From NCBI GenBank assembly GCA_002695185.1, contig NZOF01000005.1:1-43472 (forward strand): a stretch of 43,472 nucleotides of DNA, given 5' to 3'. Made by a program: the position numbers and the translations under genes. This document shows positions 1-8,153 of the stretch, piece by piece. The notes beneath the pieces were generated by a model that did no database searches, was not told the origin of the DNA, and saw nothing but the letters and a program-made list of their open reading frames with translations. This DNA comes from Erythrobacter sp. GTDB taxonomy: Bacteria; Pseudomonadota; Alphaproteobacteria; Sphingomonadales; Sphingomonadaceae. The first letter of the stretch is position 1. The number at the start of each line of letters is the position of its first letter.

Positions 1-262
1 CGGCGGGTAGATTTAGTCGTGGCCAACGGTGCCGAATCATGTGCCAGTCGCGCAGATCGCACTGTGAGAAATGCCGGGTTCTATAAGATTGCATTTCGCC
101 GCAAAGGAGATGCGGATTATCCAAGCGGGATTCCACCAGCTTAATTTAATTGTCCGCTTCCCACCCACACTCAGACATCCGCATTACGCGCGACTCATTC
201 GCGTCCTAGGTGACGACAGGTCCCGCGCCTGCCATGGAAGCGGGCGAAAGGACCCATCGCCC
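1..262. other. Left-edge stretch without a recognised gene
   Basis: Plus-strand frame 1 is open from the window edge to a TAA at 142-144 (47 codons) and could be the tail of a gene cut by the edge, but I recognise no family in it. The rest is AT-richer than its surroundings and probably carries the promoter and ribosome binding site of the crotonase that starts at 263. Confidence 0.4.
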
Positions 263-1060
263 ATGACCCTGCTCACCACCCACACCGCCGATCACATCAC
301 CACGCTCACGCTCAACCGGCCCGACAGCATGAACCCGCTCGGCGCGGCGGGAGATGGGGATGCGTTTGCGGCGGCCTGCGATGCGATCAATGGCGATATG
401 GACGTGCGCTGCGTGATCCTGACCGGGGCGGGGCGGGCGTTCAGCGCGGGCGGCGATATCAAGGCGATGAAGGACAAGACGGGCAATTTCGGCGGCACCG
501 CGCCCGAGATCGCCGATGGCTATCGCAATAACATCCACAAGATCCTGCGCGCGCTCTATGCGCTGCGCGTGCCGCTGATTGCGGCGGTCAACGGCCCGGC
601 GATCGGGCTGGGGTGCGATCTGGCCTGCCTCGCCGATATGCGCATCGCGAGCGACAGGGCGAAGTTCGGCGTGACCTTCCTCAAGCTCGGCATCATTCCG
701 GGCGACGGGGGCACGTGGATCCTGCCGCGCATCATCGGCGAGGCGCGGGCGGCGGAGCTGTTCTATACCGGCGATGTGATCGATGCGGCCACCGCGCTCG
801 ACTGGGGGCTGGTCAGCCGCGTGGTCGATCACGATGCGCTGATGGAGGAGGCGGGTGCGCTGGCCGCCAAGGTCGCCGCAATGCCGCCGCATGCCCTGCG
901 GCAGGCGAAGAACCTGATGCGGCAGGGGCGCTCGACCAGCTATGACGCGGCGCTGGAAATGGCGGCCAATGCGCAGGCGCTGATGCATTCGACGCAGGAT
1001 CACATGGAAGGCGTCGATGCGCTGATCGAGAAGCGGGCGCCGCGGTTCCGGGGCGTTTAA
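263..1060 (+). CDS. Enoyl-CoA hydratase/isomerase (crotonase) family protein
   Basis: 265 aa, the usual crotonase length. The family core is clear: the acyl-CoA/oxyanion segment AFSAGGDIKAM (about residue 63) and NGPAIGLGCDLA (about 111), then GIIPGDGGTWILPR and a C-terminal A-KNLMRQG helix. The reaction is probably hydration, isomerisation or cleavage of an acyl-CoA thioester in the cytoplasm. The two catalytic Glu of classical enoyl-CoA hydratase are not conserved: the first position is Asp in GLGCDLA and the second lies in the non-acidic VTFLKLG segment. The exact substrate is therefore open. The ATG at 263 is chosen because AAAGGA sits about 10 bases upstream and the protein begins at the normal family N-terminus; the frame is open back to 71 without homologous content. 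It converges on the NnrU gene. Confidence 0.85.
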   Translation: MTLLTTHTADHITTLTLNRPDSMNPLGAAGDGDAFAAACDAINGDMDVRCVILTGAGRAFSAGGDIKAMKDKTGNFGGTAPEIADGYRNNIHKILRALYALRVPLIAAVNGPAIGLGCDLACLADMRIASDRAKFGVTFLKLGIIPGDGGTWILPRIIGEARAAELFYTGDVIDAATALDWGLVSRVVDHDALMEEAGALAAKVAAMPPHALRQAKNLMRQGRSTSYDAALEMAANAQALMHSTQDHMEGVDALIEKRAPRFRGV

Positions 1061-1106
1061 GGCGGGGGGTTTTAATACGTCCTATCGCTTCGCTGCTTGA
1101 GGACTT

Positions 1107-1790
1107 TCAGACCCAGCGCCAGATGCCCGCATCCCAGCCATTGGCGTGGATATGGCCGTAGGTCGCCGCGAGCCAGATCGCGATCCCGCCAAGCCATGCC
1201 ACGGCGCCCGCGCGCAGCAATCCGCCGGGGCGCGGCCAGTAGCTGGTCTGCGCTTCCCAGCCCGCCCAGGCCTCGCCCATCAGCGCCTCCTTCTTGCGGT
1301 CTTGCATATGCGCGCCGAGGAGGGCGAGCAGGGCGATCGCGCCGGCCAGCACGAATTGCCGCGCGGTCGGGCTCAGCATGATGTGCACTGCCGCCCATAA
1401 GGCAAAGGACCACATCATCGGGTGGCGGGTGACATGGAAGACGCCGTGCACCCCCGCCGCCGCATGCTTTGCCGCGCGCGGATCGGGCAGAGCGGGATTG
1501 CGGACGAAGGACCCTGCCAGCAGGACCGAGGCCAGCAGCATGACAATGCTCGCCGCGATCCAGACCGCATCGCCCTTGCCGTCCCACAGCGCCGCGCCGC
1601 CCGGACCAACCGCGCGGAATGCCTGCACCATCCACACAAACGTGCCGAGCGCGACCAGCGAATAGAGCAGGCGGAAGCCATTCTCGCCCAGCCTGCCGAC
1701 CAGCGGCTGGCGGAGCGGGTGCGACAGCGCGAAATGCGTGCCGAGGAACGCCGCGCTGGCGGCAAACAACTGGACTATCCCGGACGCCAT
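1107..1790 (-). CDS. NnrU family membrane protein
   Basis: 227 aa, about six hydrophobic segments. The N-terminus carries the family pattern FLGTHFALSHPLRQPLVGRLGE, followed by LYSLVALGTFVWMVQAFR, and the middle has HVTRHPMMWSFALWAAVHI, typical of NnrU and related methyltransferase-fold membrane proteins. NnrU was named from denitrification loci, but its biochemical role is not settled and no denitrification gene is in the window. The ATG at 1790 follows a strong GGGAGGAAA ribosome binding site. It lies 72 bases downstream of the FKBP gene on the same strand and may be read with it. Confidence 0.85.
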   Translation of the reverse strand: MASGIVQLFAASAAFLGTHFALSHPLRQPLVGRLGENGFRLLYSLVALGTFVWMVQAFRAVGPGGAALWDGKGDAVWIAASIVMLLASVLLAGSFVRNPALPDPRAAKHAAAGVHGVFHVTRHPMMWSFALWAAVHIMLSPTARQFVLAGAIALLALLGAHMQDRKKEALMGEAWAGWEAQTSYWPRPGGLLRAGAVAWLGGIAIWLAATYGHIHANGWDAGIWRWV

Positions 1791-1862
1791 CGATTTCCTC
1801 CCGCAGCCGTGCGGGCATTCAATCGCAGCGGCCCGGCAATGGCAAGCCGGTTCGTGCGAAGC

Positions 1863-2348
1863 CTATTCGATGTCGATCAGCTTGACCGTGAACAGCAGGG
1901 TCGCGCCGCCGGGGATCGGGCCTTTGCCCATGGGGCCATAGGCGAGGTCCGCCGGGGCGGCGATTTCGATCGTGTCGCCCACCCCCATCTCAGGGATCGC
2001 CATCTGCCACGCCTTGACCAGACGGCCGAGCGGGAAGGTGGCCGGTTCGCCCCGGTCGAAGCTGGAATCAAAGGTTTCGCCGTCGAGGAAGGTGCCCGCG
2101 TAATGCACCGTCACCGTGTCGGCCACCGTCGGCTTGCGGGTGTTGCCGGTATAATCGACGAAGCGCCAGCGCAGGCCGCCGTCCATCGTGTGCCAGCCAT
2201 CTTCCGCCTTGAGGCCGCTGAGATAAGCCTGCTGGGCGTTCATCCAGGCAATGTCCGACGACTTGTCGGGAGCTTCGTTCTGCGCGGTGGCCGAGGTAAT
2301 GGCCACGGCCGCACAGGCGGCGCCGAGCGCCAGCAACATGGTTCGCAT
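1863..2348 (-). CDS. Periplasmic FKBP-type peptidyl-prolyl cis-trans isomerase
   Basis: 161 aa. A Sec signal peptide (MRTMLLALGAACAAVAITS, likely cut after ATAQ) is followed by an FKBP domain from about residue 70. The domain shows VTVHYAGTFLDGETFDSS, then GRLVKAWQMAIPEMGVGD, LAYGPMGKGPIPGGATLLF and VKLIDIE, all standard FKBP blocks. It should isomerise Xaa-Pro bonds in exported proteins. Two starts are possible: GTG at 2366, which overlaps the upstream stop (GTGA), or ATG at 2348, which has GAGGAAG nine bases upstream. I prefer 2348 because it gives a better signal peptide. It is the last gene of a coupled trio with two amidohydrolase-fold genes, so it may help fold or mature those exported proteins (inference). 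Confidence 0.88.
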   Translation of the reverse strand: MRTMLLALGAACAAVAITSATAQNEAPDKSSDIAWMNAQQAYLSGLKAEDGWHTMDGGLRWRFVDYTGNTRKPTVADTVTVHYAGTFLDGETFDSSFDRGEPATFPLGRLVKAWQMAIPEMGVGDTIEIAAPADLAYGPMGKGPIPGGATLLFTVKLIDIE

Positions 2349-2362
2349 TTGCGGGTTCTTCC

Positions 2363-3742
2363 TCACCAGTCGTAAGCCTTGGGCAGGTCGCTCGTATCGA
2401 GATCGCGGTAACGATCGCGCAGGCGGCTCTGGTGGCTTTCGAGGGGTTGTTCGACACCGTCAATATAGACGCTGACCGGCGTCGATCCGAGTTCGAGCGG
2501 ATCACCGTCCCACACGACCAGATCGCCCACCGCGCCCGGCGCCAATACACCGGCTTTCGACCCCATGCCCACGATGTCCGCCGGGACGGAGCTGATCGCG
2601 GCAAAGGCCTGACCCCAGCTCAGCCCGTCGGCGCCCGGAATGCGTGTGAGAGCGACGAGATTGCCCGCATATTGGTTCAGATTGCGCGGGTTCTCCATCG
2701 CGGCGGCATTGATCGCCACCTTGACCCCGGCTTTCACCATGCGGCCGATGTTCGACTGCGTGCTGGCGAGTTCTTCGAAACTGGCGGGCAGATCGTCGAG
2801 CCCGTCGGCAATGACCGGAATATTGGCCGCGGCGATTTCGGGCGCGACCAGCCAGCCTTCGCTCGCGCCGACGAGCACGAGATCGAGCCGCGGGAATTCA
2901 CGCTTGAGCGCAATCACGCTGCGAATGTCCGAAGCGCGTTCGACCATGACGAACAGTTTCTGTTCGCCGCGCACCACCGGCACCAGCGCCGCGGCATCGA
3001 ACCGGGTCAGCAACACGTCGGTCCCGCGTTCACCGTTTTCACCGGCAAGCCGCGGATCGAGCGGGAGATCGTCCCCGGTGCGAACGTCACGCTGGCGCGA
3101 TTCCATGCCCGGAATGCGCGCATCGTCACCGAACTGGCCCGCTTCGCGCAAGGCGTTCCGGAACAGCGCATGGGCAGAGGCGCGGCTGCCGCCGGCAACG
3201 CGTGCGCCTGCTTCGCCCAGCGCGACGGACTGGAATGCGCGCGGCTGCACCACGGCATCGCCATCCGACCCCAGATCGATGATCGCGCCCTGACCCTGGA
3301 AGATCGAGCCGGTCGAGGACATGAGGCTGGCAGCGCGGGTCACGCCCGCGGCGCGGTGCACGGCGATATGCTGCGAGGCCGGATTGACCGCCGGGGCCAC
3401 GTCGAGCGCGGCGCTGAACGGCGAACCGCCAGCGTTCGTATCGTTCGACTGGCTTACGGCGCCCACATCCCACAGGCCGAGCGATGTAACCGTGGCGAAG
3501 AGGCCGGGCGTGACCCACGAACCCTGCGGAGCTTCTACCGTGGCGACCGATGTCTGCGGCATGCCCGCTGCCGGGCCCGCATAGACCACCTTGCCGTTCT
3601 GGAGGAGGATGGCGCCATTCTCGATGGGGGCAGAACCGTCACCAGTGGCGACAGTGACGCCGGTCATGGCAACATCCTGCGCCAGTGCGGGCGCTGCGGC
3701 GAGGGCCAGCGTGCTGGCGGCAAATGCGAACAGCGCCTTCAT
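2363..3742 (-). CDS. Amidohydrolase-fold exported protein lacking metal ligands (probable pseudoenzyme)
   Basis: 459 aa with a Sec signal peptide (MKALFAFAASTLALAAAPALAQ). The outer beta-sandwich of imidazolonepropionase-like amidohydrolases is present: GAILLQNGKVVYAG near the start and GVLAPGAVGDLVVWDGDPLE near the end. The metal site is not. Where the family has HxH after VTPG this protein reads VTPGLFATVTSLG (about 77-89). No HNH or HH pair is seen in the barrel, and the HSD motif is replaced by VAINAAAMENP. It is probably not a hydrolase by itself. It overlaps the intact amidohydrolase upstream by ATGA and the FKBP gene downstream, which fits a role as subunit or regulator of the active partner (inference). 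Confidence 0.8.
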   Translation of the reverse strand: MKALFAFAASTLALAAAPALAQDVAMTGVTVATGDGSAPIENGAILLQNGKVVYAGPAAGMPQTSVATVEAPQGSWVTPGLFATVTSLGLWDVGAVSQSNDTNAGGSPFSAALDVAPAVNPASQHIAVHRAAGVTRAASLMSSTGSIFQGQGAIIDLGSDGDAVVQPRAFQSVALGEAGARVAGGSRASAHALFRNALREAGQFGDDARIPGMESRQRDVRTGDDLPLDPRLAGENGERGTDVLLTRFDAAALVPVVRGEQKLFVMVERASDIRSVIALKREFPRLDLVLVGASEGWLVAPEIAAANIPVIADGLDDLPASFEELASTQSNIGRMVKAGVKVAINAAAMENPRNLNQYAGNLVALTRIPGADGLSWGQAFAAISSVPADIVGMGSKAGVLAPGAVGDLVVWDGDPLELGSTPVSVYIDGVEQPLESHQSRLRDRYRDLDTSDLPKAYDW

Positions 3743-5118
3743 TTCACGTCTCCTTCACCCGGCTGGCCGAGCTCGAAATCGCTGACCGGCCGCCGCTTGC
3801 GGTCCATCGCATCGAACATGAGCGCCCCGTCGACCCAGACCTTTTCGGGCCTTGAGTAGACCGATAGCGGATCGCCGTTCCACAGCACGACGTCGGCCAT
3901 TTTGCCGGCTTCGAGGCTGCCGGTACGATCGGCAATGCCCATCGCCTTGGCGGCGTTGAGCGTGAACCAGCCGACGACTTCGGCATCGGGAATATCGATC
4001 CCCACGCGCCGTCCGGCGGCCTGCGCCTTGGCGGCTTCCTGATTGAGGCGCTGGATGCCGTTGGCATCGTCGGAATGGATGATCACGCAGGCATCGGCCT
4101 GGCGCAGGAAGGCGGCGTTTTCGAGAATGCCGTCATAGGCTTCCATCTTGAACCCGTACCAATCGGCCCAGATCGCGCTGCACACTTCATTTTCGCGCAG
4201 GAGATCGCCGATCTTGTAGGCTTCTACGGCGTGATGGAAGGCGGTCACCTTGTACCCCATCTCCTTCGCCATATCCATGACCAGCGCCATTTCATCGGCA
4301 CGGTAACAGTGGTTGTGGACGAGGATTTCGCCATCGAGCACGCCCTTAAGCGTTTCCTTGCCCAGATCGCGCTTCTTGCCGTCATAGGCCTGCGCATCGA
4401 GCCACATCTGGCGGTTGACCGCGAAATTGCCCATCCGGGTGGAAGGCATGCGGCCCTTGCTGCCATAGACGCGCTTGGGGTTTTCACCGCAGGCCATCTT
4501 CATCCCGTAAGGCGCGCCGGGGAACTTCATGCCCTGCACCGTGCGGGCGGGCACGTTCTTCAGCGTGACCGAACGGCCGCCGGTGAGGTTGGCCGATCCG
4601 GGGAGGATCTGCAGGCTGGTAACGCCGCCATTGGCCAGCGCGCGAGTAAAGCCCGGGTCCTGCGGCCAGACCGAATGTTCGGCCCAGACTTCGGGCGTCA
4701 TCGGGCTGGTGGCTTCATTGCCGTCCGAATGGGCATCCACGCTGGGGGTGGGGTAATCGCCTAGGTGCGAATGGATATCGATCACGCCGGGGGTCACGAA
4801 TTTGCCGCTGGCATCGACGCGGTCATAGCCTTCGGTCGACAGCGAGGCATCGCCCACGGCCACAACCTCGCCATCGCGGAACAGGACCGTTCCATTGTCG
4901 ATGCGGCGGCCGGTGCCGTCGAACACCGTCGCGCCGACCAGCGCGGTCGGGCGGCCGGGATAGCGGCTGTAGGTCGAAGCGAAAGGCACGCGGTTGTCGG
5001 CACCTTTGGGCGCCGTCCAGTCCTTGCTGGACGCCGAGGCGGCGGAGTTGCTGTCGGCATTCGTGGTCGCGCAGGCGGCAAGGCTTGCGGAAAGCGCAAG
5101 CAGGGCAAGTTTCTTCAT
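3739..5118 (-). CDS. Lipoprotein amidohydrolase (imidazolonepropionase/prolidase-like)
   Basis: 459 aa from the ATG at 5118. It starts with a lipoprotein signal and lipobox (MKKLALLALSASLAAC, Cys16), so it should be membrane-anchored facing the periplasm. The amidohydrolase metal site is complete: H116/H118 in VIDIHSHLG, an HNH motif at H268/H270, H295-H296 in TAFHHAVEA, and D350 in CVIIHSDDANG. The beta-sandwich closes the protein (GKMADVVLWNGDPLSVYSRP). Relatives hydrolyse Xaa-Pro or other dipeptides or cyclic amides; the substrate here is unknown. An upstream TTG at 5130 is open, but GGGGGA six bases before 5118 decides the start. It is first in a coupled trio and lies just behind a peptide transporter gene, which points to peptide turnover. 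Confidence 0.85.
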   Translation of the reverse strand: MKKLALLALSASLAACATTNADSNSAASASSKDWTAPKGADNRVPFASTYSRYPGRPTALVGATVFDGTGRRIDNGTVLFRDGEVVAVGDASLSTEGYDRVDASGKFVTPGVIDIHSHLGDYPTPSVDAHSDGNEATSPMTPEVWAEHSVWPQDPGFTRALANGGVTSLQILPGSANLTGGRSVTLKNVPARTVQGMKFPGAPYGMKMACGENPKRVYGSKGRMPSTRMGNFAVNRQMWLDAQAYDGKKRDLGKETLKGVLDGEILVHNHCYRADEMALVMDMAKEMGYKVTAFHHAVEAYKIGDLLRENEVCSAIWADWYGFKMEAYDGILENAAFLRQADACVIIHSDDANGIQRLNQEAAKAQAAGRRVGIDIPDAEVVGWFTLNAAKAMGIADRTGSLEAGKMADVVLWNGDPLSVYSRPEKVWVDGALMFDAMDRKRRPVSDFELGQPGEGDVK

Positions 5119-5126
5119 GAAGTCCC

Positions 5127-5164
5127 CCAAAAAGAACGGGTCGGAACATCGCTGTCCCGACCCG
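5127..5164 (-). terminator. Intrinsic terminator of the peptide transporter gene
   Basis: An 8-bp perfect stem (5137-5144 with 5157-5164, 12-base loop) is followed on the minus strand by TTCTTTTT. It lies 37 bases after the POT transporter stop. Its U-tract runs directly into the GGGGG ribosome binding site of the lipoprotein amidohydrolase, so it could also act as an attenuator between the two units. Confidence 0.75.
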
Positions 5165-5200
5165 CCCGGTCAATTACCTTTGTCGAAAAGAATTGGCTTC

Positions 5201-6889
5201 TCAGCGGTTCTCTTCGTGCTTGCCCGGCATCTGCGGGTTGGTTGCCGGATGCATGCCGGCTTCCTGCGCTTCGAGACCTGCTCCGGCCTGACCTTCGAGG
5301 TCGTCGCCGAGATTGTCGTCCACGATCGTGTCGAGATGCATCAGCTTCTTGATCAGCGGGCTGATCACCATGACGAACACACCGACGCCGACTGCGAACC
5401 AGCCAACCGTCGAATAGACGCCAAGGACGACCTGCTTGCCCGCTTCCTCGCCAACGCCTTCGGCACCGGTGGCCGAAGCGATGAGACCGGCGGCAAAGTT
5501 ACCGGCAGCCGAAGCGAAGAACCACGTACCCATGATGAGCGATGCCATATGCGTCGGGCTGAGGCGGTTCATTGCCGAAAGGCCGACCGGCGAGAGGCAC
5601 AGTTCACCGGTGGTGTGCAGCAGGTAGATCAGGAAGATGAAGATGACCGGCGTCGGCACGTTCACGCCCACGCTTTCCGCACCCCATACCAGCACCAGGA
5701 AGCCGAGGCCCACCTGAATGACGGCGAGGCCGAACTTCAGCGGGGTGCTGGGTTCCTTGCCCTTGCGGGCCAGACCCTGCCACACCATCGCGAAGAGCGG
5801 GGCGAGCAGGACGATGTAGATCGCGTTGATCGACTGGAACATGGATGCGTTCACACCCTGCGTGTCGACATGACGGTCGGTGAACAGGTTGAGGCTGGAT
5901 CCGGCCTGTTCGAACAGCGCCCAGAAGACGATCGAGGTCAGGATCAGGAACATGGCCGCGAAAATGCGGTCACGCTCTTCGCTCGGAAGCTTGGTGACTG
6001 CGGTGAACAGCACATAAAGCACCAGACCGCCGCCGAAGATGCCGAGCACCACGCCGACGAGTTCCTGATACTGGATTGCGGCCCAGCACAGCGCCACCAT
6101 GGCAAGACCGGCGCCGTAGATGCCCCATTCCTTGCCGCCCTTGAGCTTCGAAGGATCCTTGGGTTCGCCCTTGCCGAGCAGCAAAGGCTTGCCGAGCACG
6201 AAGAACACGAGGCCGATCAGCATGCCGAAACCGGCGAGGCCGAAGCCATACTGCCAGCCATAGGTCTGGCCGAGATAGCCGCAGATGATCGATGCGGTGG
6301 CCGCGCCGACGTTAATGCCCATGTAGAAGATGGTGTAGGCCGGGTCACGGCGGACGTCGGTGCGCGAATAGAGCTGACCGACGATAACCGAGATATTCGC
6401 CTTGAGGAAGCCCGAACCCACGATGATGAGAGCCAGAGCCAGCCAGAAGATGTTGATGATCGGATCGGCCTGGCCGCCATCGCCTTCGAAGGCCATGAAG
6501 AAATGGCCCAGTGTCAGCAGGACTGCGCCGAAGACCACCGCCTTGCGCTGACCGAGGAAGCGGTCGGCCAGATAGCCGCCCACCACCGGAGTGATGTAAA
6601 CGAGCGCGGTATAGGCACCGTAGATGACGGAGGCTTCGCTATCGGTGAAGAGCCAGTGCTGAACCAGGTAGAAGATCAGCAGGGCGCGCATGCCATAATA
6701 GGAGAAACGCTCCCACATTTCGGCCATGAACAGCAGGAACAGTCCCTTGGGATGTCCGATGACTTCGGGTTGCGGGCGCGTGACGAGCACCACCCCTCCG
6801 ATAAGAAAAGATGCCAGTGCGATTACGGCAACTCTGAATGCCCACATTTCGAACGCAGAGCCGAATGTGAAGAACATGCCTTCGACCAT
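5201..6889 (-). CDS. POT/PTR family proton-coupled oligopeptide transporter
   Basis: 562 aa with about 13-14 hydrophobic helices, the usual size of the bacterial POT branch with two extra helices. The diagnostic ExxER motif of proton-peptide symport is present (E57, E60, R61 in AEMWERFSYYGMRALLIFYL). The second POT block is seen in FLKANISVIVGQLY, with GINVGAATASIICGYLGQTYG following, and STPLKFGLAVIQVGLGF later. It imports di- or tripeptides across the inner membrane. It has its own terminator at 5127-5164. The gene next to it encodes a predicted periplasmic peptide hydrolase, which supports a peptide-scavenging locus. Confidence 0.93.
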   Translation of the reverse strand: MVEGMFFTFGSAFEMWAFRVAVIALASFLIGGVVLVTRPQPEVIGHPKGLFLLFMAEMWERFSYYGMRALLIFYLVQHWLFTDSEASVIYGAYTALVYITPVVGGYLADRFLGQRKAVVFGAVLLTLGHFFMAFEGDGGQADPIINIFWLALALIIVGSGFLKANISVIVGQLYSRTDVRRDPAYTIFYMGINVGAATASIICGYLGQTYGWQYGFGLAGFGMLIGLVFFVLGKPLLLGKGEPKDPSKLKGGKEWGIYGAGLAMVALCWAAIQYQELVGVVLGIFGGGLVLYVLFTAVTKLPSEERDRIFAAMFLILTSIVFWALFEQAGSSLNLFTDRHVDTQGVNASMFQSINAIYIVLLAPLFAMVWQGLARKGKEPSTPLKFGLAVIQVGLGFLVLVWGAESVGVNVPTPVIFIFLIYLLHTTGELCLSPVGLSAMNRLSPTHMASLIMGTWFFASAAGNFAAGLIASATGAEGVGEEAGKQVVLGVYSTVGWFAVGVGVFVMVISPLIKKLMHLDTIVDDNLGDDLEGQAGAGLEAQEAGMHPATNPQMPGKHEENR

Positions 6890-7103
6890 ATGAATCGGTG
6901 TCCCTCTAAGTATTCCGATAGCCGCCCCTCCCTGGGCGCGGCCCTCCCTTGAAGCGGCGCACCCTAGCGGTTTGCGCGGCCATGTGAAGCATTAGTTACA
7001 GTAGCGACCAATCCGGAACCCGGCGCAAACTGTGGAGCGGGAACCTTGCGCGCCGCGCTGTATTATGGCACTGAAGCAGCGTTGCGTTACCCGGGAATTA
7101 CCC

Positions 7104-7445
7104 ATGAAAAGCCAGTCCAAGCCCGTCTATCTCAAGCTTCGCGATCTGATCGCCGCGGCGATCATCGACGGGCGCTATCAGGAAGGCGAGATGCTGCCTT
7201 CGGTCCGTGCCCTTGCGGCAGAACAGGGCGCCAATCCGCTCACCGTCGCCAAGGCCTATCAGCAGTTCCAGAACGACGGGCTGGTCGAAGTGCAGCGCGG
7301 CGTCGGCATGTATGTGGTGAAGGGGGCGGCGCAGATCCTGCGGGACCGGGACCGCGAGATTTTCCTGAAAGAGGAATGGCCGGAAATTCGCGCGCGCATG
7401 GCCCGCCTCGGCCTCGCGCCGGAGAAACTCCTCGCCGAAACGTGA
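7104..7445 (+). CDS. GntR family transcriptional regulator, YtrA-type
   Basis: 113 aa. A GntR winged helix-turn-helix occupies residues about 8-75 (PVYLKLRDLIAAAIIDGRY, EMLPSVRALAAEQGANPLTV, NDGLVEVQRGVGMYV). Only a short tail of about 35 residues follows, as in the YtrA subfamily, which lacks a ligand-binding domain. These regulators usually repress a neighbouring ABC transporter operon; here the next genes are ihfB and tRNA-Leu, and the divergent neighbour is the POT transporter, so the target is not clear. The ATG at 7104 is preferred over an earlier in-frame start at 7032, because it opens on the canonical N-terminus and has GGGAA six bases upstream. Confidence 0.88.
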   Translation: MKSQSKPVYLKLRDLIAAAIIDGRYQEGEMLPSVRALAAEQGANPLTVAKAYQQFQNDGLVEVQRGVGMYVVKGAAQILRDRDREIFLKEEWPEIRARMARLGLAPEKLLAET

Positions 7446-7498
7446 TCCTCCGTCCACGAATTGCGACGGATTGTCTTGTGGAAACGGCCTAATTCTGC

Positions 7499-7510
7499 CA
7501 CTGGCCAGTG
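7499..7510. promoter_or_regulatory. 12-bp perfect palindrome upstream of ihfB
   Basis: CACTGGCCAGTG lies 84 bases before the ihfB start and 54 bases after the gntR stop. It could be an operator for ihfB or for the GntR protein. No promoter elements of good quality could be placed around it. Confidence 0.25.
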
Positions 7511-7594
7511 AAAGGGCTCGCAAGATCGGTGCCCGTTACGGGTCGCATTTGTAATTGATGACGCTGCCATACCGGCGGTCTGGAAAGAGTGACC

Positions 7595-7879
7595 ATGATT
7601 CGTTCAGAACTCCTCGCTGCTATCTCGAAGGACAATCCCGAACTGCGCGCCGAAGAGGTGGAGCAGGTGGTGGACATCTTCTTCGATGAAATCAGTCAAC
7701 GTCTGTCGGAAGGCGGGCGTGTCGAGTTGCGGGGCTTCGGTGCCTTCTCCACCCGCGAACGCGAGGCGCGGCAGGGGCGCAATCCCCGGACTGGGGAAAT
7801 CGTGGACGTTCCCGCCAAGCGCGTACCCTATTTCAAACCGGGCAAGGAAATCCGCGAGCGTCTGAATCAAGAGCAATAA
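7595..7879 (+). CDS. ihfB: Integration host factor subunit beta
   Basis: 94 aa, the normal length for a bacterial DNA-bending HU/IHF chain. The N-terminus MIRSELLAAI and the blocks GGRVELRGFGAFSTRERE, ARQGRNPRTGE and KRVPYFKPGKEIRERLN are typical of IhfB. The RNPRTGE turn carries the intercalating proline of the DNA-binding arm. With IhfA (not in the window) it bends DNA at promoters and recombination sites. The ATG at 7595 has GGAAAG about seven bases upstream; an in-frame GTG at 7589 would destroy that spacing. Confidence 0.93.
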   Translation: MIRSELLAAISKDNPELRAEEVEQVVDIFFDEISQRLSEGGRVELRGFGAFSTREREARQGRNPRTGEIVDVPAKRVPYFKPGKEIRERLNQEQ

Positions 7880-7942
7880 TCTCTTCTTCGACGTTCCAGA
7901 TTGCGACTTGCGCCACTTCGCTCTAGGACGCCTCGCCGATAC

Positions 7943-8027
7943 GCGGGTGTGGCGGAATGGTAGACGCCGGGGACTTAAAATCCCCTGAGCTTTGCTCGTG
8001 CGGGTTCGAGTCCCGCCACCCGTACCA
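7943..8027 (+). tRNA. tRNA-Leu (anticodon UAA)
   Basis: 85 nt with an encoded CCA end. The 7-bp acceptor stem pairs 7943-7949 with 8017-8023 (first pair G-U), with discriminator A at 8024. The anticodon stem 7969-7973/7981-7985 encloses the loop CTTAAAA, so the anticodon is TAA. The long variable arm (TGAGC/GCTCG) is that of a class II tRNA, consistent with leucine. The T arm CGGGTTCGAGTCCCG is canonical. No integrase or duplicated 3' end nearby suggests use as an att site. Confidence 0.97.
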
Positions 8028-8091
8028 GGTCTTTGCAAGCGCCTGCCGAACCGCCGGTCTTGCGCCGCTAAGTCGTGAAGCTCGCGCTGGG

Positions 8092-8107
8092 TTAACCATA
8101 AGCTAAC
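8092..8107. promoter_or_regulatory. Candidate CtrA-binding box
   Basis: TTAA-N7-CTAAC at 8092-8107 differs by one base from the CtrA consensus TTAA-N7-TTAAC and contains the half-site TTAACCAT. It lies about 50 bases upstream of the first gene of the 8154-13403 envelope cluster. CtrA is the alphaproteobacterial cell-cycle and envelope regulator. One site found by eye is only suggestive. Confidence 0.4.
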
Positions 8108-8153
8108 CAATATCCTTCACTCCCCATCGGGTTGATCAAGCCCGGGGGCAATC

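Noticed and set aside
1079..1104. GTCCT...AGGAC stem between the crotonase and NnrU genes
   Set aside because: Only 5 bp with a 16-base loop and no U-tract; not enough for a terminator.
4994..6952. 652-codon open frame on the plus strand over the POT transporter
   Set aside because: It is rich in His/Glu/Arg/Asp, has no family pattern, and mirrors the high-GC codon bias of the transporter gene on the other strand.
7943..8027. tRNA-Leu as an integration site
   Set aside because: No integrase gene and no repeated tRNA 3' end in the neighbourhood.
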